From Hydrangea macrophylla (lineage: Eukaryota; Streptophyta; Magnoliopsida; Cornales; Hydrangeaceae), in assembly GCA_033977485.1 (NCBI GenBank), contig CM066983.1, positions 107,723,580 through 107,787,579 of the forward strand: 64,000 nucleotides of DNA. Direction: 5' to 3'. The first letter of the stretch is position 1; each line of letters starts with the position of its first letter. Shown piece after piece: positions 58,970-64,000 of the stretch. Under the pieces are notes generated by a model. It did no database searches. It was not told where the DNA came from and worked only from the letters and a program-made list of their open reading frames with translations. The position numbers and the translations under genes were made by a program.

Positions 58970-60310
58970 GTAGTATAGAGAGGATTGTTCATTCTTATTT
59001 TTTAGGATGAGGCATCAAGGGTACGGTTGGGAGGAGTTGGAGAACGATTGACTCTGAACTCCTGTAATATCTATACTCAAATGCAACTTTTTTAATTACT
59101 TCAATGGTTGGAAAATGATTCGCATCTGGGGGAGAAGAAGATAGGGCCAAATTGGAGATTGAAAGAGATCAAAGATATATCTTCTGAAGTTGCAATCTGT
59201 TTTCCACCTTATTTTCTCTCCTTCAAATTGGTTCCTTTTCTTTTCCTTACCGTCATGAATTATAGATTTGGCCACTTAAATCTAGTCCAATGGCTTTTAG
59301 AAGCCATGTATCCTTAATAGTTACTTCCTTACGGTCGCATCGTATTTTTTTTTTCATGCCTATTATTCCGTTGCTTTTTCTTTGGTGTTTTACCTGTTCC
59401 ACCCCAACCAGCAGAAGTGAGATTCTTTCGTATGCAGTGTCCAAATCCGGATTTTGACAAACCAGAACATAGATGGAGAATGCTGCAAAGATCCTTAGTT
59501 GAAGCGATAGTAGATCGTCTTGTTCCTGGTGGGAAGGTAATACGCTACCAGAGCTGCTCCTCTTTGGGATGAACTTTTTTTGTTCCTTTCTTTTTTATTT
59601 AGACCATTGTATTTTGGCTTGAACTCTATAATTCTGGTCCTCAAAACTATGTACCAGGATATGCACAATGTTTTGTAGGCCCAGTATATAATGGAAGTTG
59701 CGGATGTCAAATCTTAAAGGCCAGGACTGCATTTTGAACCACTGTTCAACTCAGAAGGGGCCATTATTTTGATATTATGCACGGTAGACTAGGAGCCCAT
59801 TTGTTCTTGCCGAGGGAATAAGAGATTTTTTCTTTAGTAGAGCTGCTGTTATATAATGCATGATATTTTGATCTTATGCATGGTAATCGTTGGTCGTGAA
59901 AAACTGATCCAATCGGCTCTAACTATCAAGCGTGACATCATCACCATTTCCCTTTCATTTTCTTCCAATCTTTGTACACCGCTTTTAAGCACAGAGAACA
60001 GTTAATATTTCCACAAGATGCTGGCTACTTTTGTGCTAAGTTATTCTTTGTGGGTGAAATGACGGTGTTACTCTAGGTCTTTCTTCAGTCCGATATAGAA
60101 GCAGTTGCGGTAAGAATGAAAGAACAATTCTTACGCTATGGCAAAGGCAAGCTTGCTTGTGTCCACTATCAAGATGATGCCAACATTGGTCAAGGAGGAT
60201 GGCTGAAGGAGAACCCATTTGGAGTAAGGTCAGACTGGGAGCAACATGTTATAGATCGTGGGGCACCTATGCATAGAATAATGCTTTCTAAATCAAGCAA
60301 CCCCGAGTGA
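35033..60310 (+). CDS. PGK-like domain fused to TrmB-type tRNA methyltransferase
   Basis: Thirteen exons: 35033-35204, 35324-35376, 45210-45480, 46222-46565, 46799-47084, 48065-48132, 49278-49529, 50328-50403, 51478-51554, 51645-51694, 53322-53406, 59438-59536, 60077-60310. They total 2067 bases (688 residues), with GT-AG borders and matching phases. Residues 1-75 may be an organelle-targeting leader. About 85-482 is phosphoglycerate-kinase-like (YLYYAGARVVLVS, LLENLSQFKGE, VFVNDAFSLSHKVLAST, ILDGWLPVDLGPRS, WIGPVKF), but key motifs are altered: VRFDST (109-113), IGGGNFVDKSA at 281, VVGNMACK (437-444). About 500-688 resembles TrmB: DIGSGNGLFL (504-513) for SAM binding, FLGLEINEK, CPNPDFDKPEHRWRM, RSDWEQHVIDRG. 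TrmB makes m7G46 in tRNA. Exons 1-2 are the least certain. Introns 2, 6, 10 and 11 carry transposons. Confidence 0.87.
35788..35980 (-). repeat. 3' LTR of the outer copia
   Basis: Minus-strand sequence beginning TGTTGGATATAG. It matches 44341-44534 with several substitutions. Confidence 0.92.
35981..36435 (-). pseudogene. Outer copia: RNase H C-terminal fragment
   Basis: Continuation of the outer polyprotein beyond the nested insertion. The RNase H half carries SSAEAEYRAMAQGTCELLWL and CDNKSAIML, KHIEVDIHFIREK. A stop at 36081-36083 interrupts the frame (after VPSTD). The other half lies at 40105 and beyond. Confidence 0.9.
36862..39903 (+). pseudogene. Inner copia: integrase-RT-RNase H remnant
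   Basis: Starts within the integrase core (EQNGVVERKNRHIM; the normal first acidic residues are absent). The frame is cut by a DNA transposon at 37448-38101, then resumes with the RT (PGKDFSATFAPVAKL, LKQSPRAWFGRFSD, YVDDIIITGDD) from 38415. A stop occurs at 39315-39317 and a frame change near 39400, before RNase H (YADYAGSKSDSRSTTGFC, LAEAEYRAMA). Confidence 0.92.
37448..38101. mobile_element. Non-autonomous DNA transposon, 654 bp
   Basis: Terminal inverted repeats CTATGTAGCACAGACAC and, inverted at the right, CTATGTAGCACAGATAC. Flanking 8-bp duplications CCTACCAC (37440-37447 and 38102-38109). Removing the element and one duplication restores continuous copia coding text. The 8-bp duplication suggests hAT, but the end sequence is not a classical hAT end, so the superfamily is uncertain. 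Confidence 0.85.
40100..43962 (-). pseudogene. Outer copia gag-pol, broken
   Basis: Read from ATG 43962 on the minus strand: gag with CCHC knuckle CRYCGVPGHTKDRC, protease WVLDSGATDHMTG, a stop codon (TAG, 42583-42585) where relatives have Gln, then integrase (MWHARLGHVNFQYL, HSDIWGPSP, RSDNGREY, EQNGVAERKN). Frame changes follow near 41530 and 41070, between the hinge and RT. A further frame change lies near 40680, before YVDDIIITGDD. It ends in DADYAGS at the nested insertion. Not functional. Confidence 0.93.
44341..44534 (-). repeat. 5' LTR of the outer copia
   Basis: Partner of 35788-35980. It is bordered by the primer site (44328-44340) and target duplication AAAAG (44535-44539). Confidence 0.92.
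44540..45209. other. Host part of intron 2 of the fusion gene
   Basis: Residual intron sequence after the outer copia, ending in a T-rich tract and TTTAG (45205-45209) before exon 3. Together with 35377-35782, about 1.1 kb of the 9.8-kb intron appears to be original. Confidence 0.6.
47271..47458. mobile_element. Hairpin MITE in intron 5
   Basis: Arms of about 80 bases: left from AATGCTACACACACACCC, right ending GGGTGTGTGTGTGTATCATT. They pair across CATTTGCACAACC and TGTTGGACTTTGTGCT with a small loop. It interrupts a short host duplication (TTAAATATTGCATAATGCCC occurs near 47106 and 47224). Confidence 0.75.
48574..48905 (-). repeat. Possible solo LTR in intron 6
   Basis: On the minus strand the segment starts TGTCCACTGAATATAG, has CTATATATAGG followed some 50 bases later by ACAATGTAGTCC, and ends near CAACA. 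This is the layout of a copia-type LTR. I found no matching target duplication or second LTR, so the limits are approximate. Confidence 0.45.
51007..51051. repeat. (AG)n microsatellite, intron 8
   Basis: AG repeats in intron 8 of the fusion gene. Confidence 0.95.
51930..51972. repeat. (CT)n microsatellite, intron 10
   Basis: CT repeats in intron 10 of the fusion gene, just upstream of the TRIM-like element. Confidence 0.95.
52151..53208 (+). mobile_element. TRIM-like LTR element, 1.06 kb, in intron 10
   Basis: LTRs 52151-52367 and 52997-53208 (217 and 212 bp), starting TGTTGGAGATAATA / TGTAGGAGATAATA and ending TTTCTTCT. Target duplication AGTTC (52146-52150 and 53209-53213). The site TGGTATCACAGC (52368-52379) is an initiator-Met primer site with one change. 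AGGGAG precedes the second LTR. The interior (629 bp) has no gag-pol text and contains four tandem AAGTCC units (AGTCCAAGTCCAAGTCC near 52931). It is too small to be autonomous. Confidence 0.9.
53689..53876 (+). repeat. 5' LTR of the complete copia
   Basis: Begins TGTTGAAATTAAAAG and ends TTCTTCTCTTTT, followed directly by the primer site. Confidence 0.96.
53877..53889 (+). other. Primer binding site (initiator tRNA-Met)
   Basis: TGGTATCAGAGCC, the usual copia minus-strand primer site, immediately after the LTR. Confidence 0.92.
54346..58647 (+). CDS. Ty1/copia gag-pol polyprotein, intact
   Basis: 1433 residues in one frame. The N-terminal part has the gag-type GKNFHAWANSLRLFLGGK block. CCHC knuckle at 248-261 (CQHCRKPGHTMDRC). 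Protease DSGASNHMTG from 355. Integrase zinc region HARLGHVNF with CVVCELSKHTR, and catalytic D562 (HSDVWGP), D625 (RSDNGGEY) and E661 (spacing D-35-E). RT with LKQSPRAWFSRFSE and YVDD (1107-1110). RNase H D1271 (TDADYAGS), E1312 (SSAEAEYRAMA) and D1348 (CDNKSAI). All catalytic residues that I can check are present. The protein makes the particle, cDNA and integration machinery of the element. The frame ends 19 bases inside the 3' LTR. The starting ATG lies 470 bases after the LTR. It appears capable of autonomous transposition, as an inference from integrity. Confidence 0.97.
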   Translation: MATSGKDIAITPPAQRVTSVLLNGKNFHAWANSLRLFLGGKRKIGWLLGKVTSPGESDEKYEEWYTDNCIILGWMFNSMDERVYNMFMYHRNVCDLWTALNKMYAHAHSDSRIFELYQDISHASQSALGLSVGDYFGYLQTRWEELSQYEPLSDFPNDGAIESKRLDRRHTYQFLMGLKPEFEALRTQILNTIPLPSLFEAFATVDGDERRRRLLSVASVPSSSPSTPDQMAFAAPPGSRPTGSKFFCQHCRKPGHTMDRCFDLHPELRQQFARNKPPAGRGKSAPRIGAVVEVASPSPDFSQLQSQIAQLQSHLGLGASSSASGSTVSGPTAAVATGTSTALLGKSAHPTWILDSGASNHMTGECSVFSSSCTPSDQSVCIADGSTIPVHSQGDILLTPDITLSSVYYVPNFAYNLLSVNRLAKDHNCVVVFLPHGCYLQDLTSKKIFGRGYERGGLYFFGDPPASEITSNLQATVSSIPNNSVLPDSNKYVFSLKTLDLWHARLGHVNFKYLCWLFPPLNKACKDFQFNCVVCELSKHTRTSYIPRMHRAPSAFDVIHSDVWGPSPVTALSQHRYYVTFIDDYTRCTWVFLMKKKSEVFSHFRNFLQMIKTQYNTVVRNIRSDNGGEYLTDEFRAALNKDGILQQLTCPYTPEQNGVAERKNRHLMAVVRCLLCGMNVPKYFWHMAVLTATYLINRTPSRVLQGKAPLQVLKPGCSLFPIIPRVFGCTCFVQDKSPTRTKLDNKAIRCVFLGYSSMSKGYRCYDPVTRHFYNSLDVTFLETVPFFPGSSSSGPTPVEPVMPDDSILPRPVPILDSTDTSLPPVISGDPMQVYTRRQRSSATLPQSSPDSGISPPPLAPVSPRYPTRIRHPPARYLLSASTNHPISKYISYQGLSASFHSFISQVDSVSVPRSVHEALQNPKWVAAMKVEMDALQGNRTWELVALPMGERTVGCKWVFSLKYLADGTIDRYKARLVAKGFTQVPGKDFGATFAPVAKLTTVRLLVSLAASYSWPLHQLDVKNAFLNGDLSETIYMDPPPGFRAQGEYSGKVCLLRKSLYGLKQSPRAWFSRFSEVVLRMGFVRCHSDHTCFIRRQSQGKCIIISVYVDDIIITGDDVPGITQVKRSLGVSFDIKDLGPLRYFLGIEVARSRKGISLSQRKYSLDLLQDTGMLGCRPASSPMDPNLKLTPEMGELLPDPSVYQRLVGRLIYLTNTRPDLTFAVSVVSQFMHSPHTSHLDAVYHILRYLKTCPGLGLFFTAGVQTGLSCFTDADYAGSKSDRRSTSGFCSFRGSHLISWKSKKQAVVSRSSAEAEYRAMAQGTCELLWLRSLLQELGFPVTGASTLFCDNKSAIMLSSDSVLHERTKHIEVDVHFIREKVRTGVISPSFVHSADQTADMFTKSVGPTLLQSSLGKLGLVDVFAPSLRGSVEIKS
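58615..58628 (+). other. Polypurine tract of the complete copia
   Basis: CAGCTTGAGGGGGAG ends immediately before the 3' LTR and overlaps the gag-pol frame. It is shared in form with the two other copia elements in the window. Confidence 0.85.
58629..58816 (+). repeat. 3' LTR of the complete copia
   Basis: Apparently identical to 53689-53876; followed by target duplication ATAGG. Confidence 0.96.
58917..58967. repeat. (GA)n microsatellite, intron 11
   Basis: GA run about 100 bases after the complete copia. Confidence 0.95.
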
Positions 60311-61854
60311 AGTAACTGGAAGGGCTGATTTGTCAGAGTTGACTTGGCTCCTATGATATATATTTGTGATTGCCAGTGACTATTGCAAGGGCTGTTTATT
60401 TTCACCATGGCACCAAGAGGTAATTGTCTCTCCAATCCATACTGTTTTCTAGGCAAAAGCCGCAAAACTTATCCCGACTAATACATATTACTGACAAAAA
60501 GGTGACAGTTTTGAATTGAGAAGATGTGGTAGTTGTTTCAAAAGCTCCTATTTTTCGTAGGGGTAATATATGTATGTTAGGATTGTGTCACTTATTTTGG
60601 ATTGGTAATATGCTTGTTAGATACAGCATCTTATATCGAACGTCATTGTATTAGTTTGGAATTGTGGCACCATTTGCGGTTCCCTTTTGCTGCTTGCACC
60701 CTGGCTAATGAGTGAATGGCACACTTCAATCAAACTTGGAGAGTAAGCAGCAAAAGAGGAGATGGTGAAGGGGCTGCTTTCCAGGAAATCTATTTCAAAT
60801 TTTTTTTACAGCAAATGGAAAATGAGAAGTGGAATATTAGAAAAAGAATGTTTTATTGTGGTGGGATTTATGCAGGTCAGTCACCTAAAAAGTGTGTTGC
60901 ATCTAAACGAAGACTGGTGCTGAAGAGATTTCCGATTATAAAGGCAGTCGAAGAGTTATATGCTATCATTGACGACAATTCATGTATGAATAGAAACAGA
61001 TAACAGCGTCAGTCCCTTTTTAAACTGTTGCTATAGTCTCTTTTTACGTGTTCAAATGTTTGGTTTAGTTTTTCCTTGTAGGCTTGAAGAATAATTTCAT
61101 TGTAAGTTATTATGTTGTCTACTGTGTTGAAAACTTTTGGAGCATTTTAATGGTAAAATGATGTCTTTGTTGTTGGGACTTATTCTCAAATGAATTTTTT
61201 TTATGAGATTAAATGAAATTACTATTGTTAATGTGGTTCCTTTATTATTATTATTATTATTATTATTATCATTATTATTATTATTATTATTTTTTATATT
61301 TTTTTGGGTTGTCTTGTTAGTACGAGGAAAACAAACTCCACTATTGTCCTCACAAGCAATATCTCACAACACTTATTTGGCTTATGATGGAACCAAAACC
61401 TTTTTGTCCATGCCTTTATTGACCCAAACCTATGAAAAGAATCTGCTAGCCTATTTGTCTCAGGTGGTTACAAAATGCTATCTTTCAACACTCCAATGAC
61501 CCATTGACAACTCCACGTTCAATTTCCAAACAAGATGATTCATAGTTACAAGTTAAATTTTTTTTTTCTTTCTTTATGACTTGGGGAGGGGGAGGTTCAA
61601 ACTTTGAACCAATACTTTGGAGGGGACTTAAATGCATGTGAAGTTTTTTGCCACCCTCACTTGGTGATTCCTTATTATATTTACTATTCATTTGAATCTC
61701 GTTATATTTAATAGCAACGTTGAACTTTCTACTAGTTTTGTGAAGATGAGTGCACGTAAGATGGACCAAGTGCGCTTAATTCTCACAACACGACCTGTGA
61801 AACTATTGGGTTGAATTTATATGATGCATCAAACACGAGACTGTAAATGACAAT
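60311..61854. other. 3' flank of the fusion gene
   Basis: Begins with the 3' untranslated region. A 95-codon plus frame at 60716-61003 has no recognisable similarity and may be untranslated. AT-rich after 61010; an (ATT)n run lies at 61242-61291. Confidence 0.4.
61242..61291. repeat. (ATT)n microsatellite
   Basis: TTA/ATT triplet run with one C interruption near 61270. Confidence 0.95.
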
Positions 61855-62023
61855 AAATTATCCTATGGTCTTGGGCCATGTCATGTGCCACGTGGTGGTC
61901 TTCGGCTAATTGAGAGCTGTCACGTGGACAAGTGTAAAGTTTTTGTCTACAACTTTGTCACATGACAGTCCTCTACTAGTTGGAATCACCACGTGGCAAT
62001 GGTCCAAGACCATAGAATAATTT
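61855..62023. mobile_element. Hairpin MITE with CACGTG motifs
   Basis: The left arm starts AAATTATCCTATGGTCTTGG, and the right arm read inverted starts AAATTATTCTATGGTCTTGG. Both arms hold GCCACGTGGTG. The arms extend about 75-85 bases with mismatches toward a short centre. A third CACGTG is at about 61921. Target duplication not resolved. Confidence 0.65.
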
Positions 62024-64000
62024 CTCGTAATTGACCATGGAATAATTTCTCATAATTGACTTATGGAAGCCAGAAAGTTTATCGATGTAAATGATAGAAT
62101 TAGTTCCGTGGACTTCTCTTAACACCCAACAAAAGTTTGATCCAATAAGTACATCTACAAACTTTTCCTACTTACTTGATGATCGATTGTCATATATCAC
62201 ATCCCATTCATTATAAAGATTTGAAGAATCAATTCAAAAATCTAAGTTGGCTTTGAATAATTTGATTGAACACCACAATATCTATATTCCAAAAAAAAAA
62301 AAATCAAGGGTCCTCAAAGATAATTTTCCAATTGATGTAAAGATTATCCAACAAATTAAGAAATTAGTTAAGAAAATTGTTAGTAGCGTACAATGGAGTT
62401 GGGCTGCAACTTGGGCAGGCCCACCTAAGTGCGGCCTGTGCCCAATTCATAATTTACTCATGAGAAACTTTTTTAGATGTTTTGAGCGGGACTGGGTTAG
62501 AAAGTTTAAGCCCAAATTGAATTTGGATTGAGCAGAGAGATTATTAACCCGAATTCGACTTACACACACATATATTATAAATATACAATATTCAGTATAT
62601 GAATTATTTTTAACCATGGGATAAAAATAAACTTTAAGATATTATTCGATAACTAAATTGACTAATGGAAAGTTTATCTTAGTTCTAAATCAACGAATTT
62701 AGAATACTCTATTTTCGTTGTTAATCAACTCCAATTTGGGCAGGGCTTCACAAGTAGCGGTTATTTCTGTTCGATTAATATAATTCGGTTATTTTTGTTT
62801 GATTAATCGAAATTTCAGTTCGATTTGGTTTGGTAATTCAGTTAACCGAATAGTAAAAAATCCAAAAATTTTTAATTTTTATTTTCATTTTTCACAACTT
62901 TTTTTTAAAAAATTTTTAATTTATGTTTTCTTTTCTTTTTCTTTCATATTGCAAAGAAAACATAATTTTATTTGTTTTCAATTGTAAAAATACTTATATT
63001 TCTATTATATATAGTTATATATAAAATACATTAATAATATAGAAAAAAAGAAATTAGACTTTCGGTTCGATTCGCCTATAGGCTATCGAAAATTGAACAT
63101 AAATTTTTAATTCGATTCGATAACCGAACTAAAATTTTTAAGTGAAATAACCGAATTATAATTTGAAATTCAGTTATGTTTGATTCGATTTTCGGTTAAC
63201 CGAACTATATACCACCTATAGGTTTCACTCCTAAAACACAAGTCAGGCTTGAGTTGATTATTTCGGGCTCAAGTCGGGCTTAAGCTTGGGCACACTCTCC
63301 TAAAACTTACGCAAAATTAAACAGACCTAAAATTTTGCAACTTGCAACCCTACAAAGAATTTAATTTTAAATCTCAATCTCACCCTTTTTGGAAAAGAAC
63401 AGTTTCACAAAAAACCCATTATTTTAGTGTGTGTGCTTCACGCGTTGTGCTCGCGAGTGGCATAGACCAATCTCAGGTGGTGAAAAAGGTGACTTCAAAC
63501 TTAACTATTACAATTCATGATTTATTGAGGTTAGGGTTTGGATTTGGGTTTGGATCTGGGGGTTTGAACAGTGTTGATCTCTGTGCTTCTCTTCTCGTCT
63601 CTCTCTCTCGCTCTCTGGTAGTGGTAAGCAACCTTTCTCTCTCCTCCTGCGTTTGTTTCGGTATGAAATACACTTCGTATGTCTTAATCTGTATGTATTA
63701 GTTATATTATATCAGAAAAATTATTCCTAATTGATTTTTTTGCTTATCACTGCAACCCAAATCCCCATATCACCGCCGCAATCCACCATGAAAATTTCAT
63801 GCATGATCATGTTATTTATAAGTGCAAACTTGATTTCTAATGGGAACAATATTTTCAATTTTATGTGAAAAGATGGAAGTGGTTCGTGAATTTGTTTAAA
63901 AAATTGGAAAGGTTATGTGTTGATTGATTGTAATTGGTGGGTAGGGTATAATCTAAAAACAAGAAGCAGCCCAATTTGACAGAATCATGAGGTTTGTAAG
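62024..64000. other. AT-rich intergenic DNA at the right edge
   Basis: No gene recognised. From about 62755 to 63215 there are many TTCGGTT/AACCGAA phrases in both orientations (for example GTTCGATTAATATAATTCGG, GGTTAACCGAAC), resembling the interior of degenerate hAT-type MITEs. Open frames at 62247-62531 and 63342-63701 match nothing I know. A CT-rich segment (about 63588-63645) could belong to the leader of a gene beyond the window. Confidence 0.4.

Noticed and set aside
60716..61003. 95-codon frame after the fusion gene
   Set aside because: No known domain, starts within the likely 3' untranslated region, biased to K/R; not enough to call a gene.
62247..62531. 94-codon frame in AT-rich DNA
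   Set aside because: Lysine-rich from AT composition, no family resemblance, no promoter or splice context.
1..64000. tRNA and rRNA genes
   Set aside because: None recognised; the tRNA-like stretches seen are retrotransposon primer binding sites.

Overview
This is nuclear DNA of a flowering plant, probably a eudicot. The reasons are spliced genes with GT-AG introns, three recognisable plant or eukaryote gene families (TAF8, a SAUR auxin-responsive protein, EMC5), AT-rich intergenic DNA, and a dense load of plant-type transposons: Ty3/gypsy Athila-like, Ty1/copia, a TRIM-like element, hAT, Tourist-like, Mutator-like and MITEs. I cannot name the species.

Layout. 1-4631 (-) is a long open gag-pol of an Athila-like Ty3/gypsy element that runs off the left edge. 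It is preceded on its own strand by a tRNA-Asp primer site and an LTR. That LTR is one arm of a virtually perfect ~899-bp inverted repeat (4766-5665 / 6035-6934) which carries six copies of the palindrome TCAATCGATTGA per arm. 9401-14008 is a Tourist-like element split by a 3.86-kb hAT element (9478-13338, 8-bp target duplication CGTTCAGC) with a broken transposase. 14699-15260 holds a cluster of GTGAGAAATTTCTCAC palindromes. TAF8 lies at 19390-20508 (+), a SAUR gene at 25108-25500 (-), and a four-exon EMC5/MMGT gene at 26810-29448 (-). 29994-33486 is a 1.75-kb tandem duplication carrying two MITEs per copy, followed by a Mutator-like element with long terminal repeats (33503-34720).

The right half is mostly one host gene. 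I assembled 13 exons between 35033 and 60310 (+), giving 688 codons in one continuous frame with consistent splice phases. The product is a phosphoglycerate-kinase-like domain, with several canonical active-site motifs lost, fused to a C-terminal TrmB-like (tRNA guanine-N7) SAM-dependent methyltransferase domain. Its introns have absorbed most of the retrotransposons. Intron 2 holds a minus-strand copia (35788-44534), which contains a plus-strand copia (36436-40099), which contains a DNA transposon (37448-38101). Intron 6 has a probable solo LTR, intron 10 a TRIM-like element (52151-53208), and intron 11 a complete copia (53689-58816) with two LTRs that I read as identical and an unbroken 1433-codon gag-pol.

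TAF8 (transcription), SAUR (auxin response), EMC5 (ER membrane protein insertion) and the PGK/TrmB fusion are unrelated single-copy neighbours, as is usual in plant chromosomes; nothing suggests joint regulation. The most noteworthy items are the PGK/TrmB fusion with its transposon-swollen introns, the intact young copia, the LTR palindrome, and the short perfect-palindrome clusters. All element boundaries, target duplications and splice sites were read by eye.
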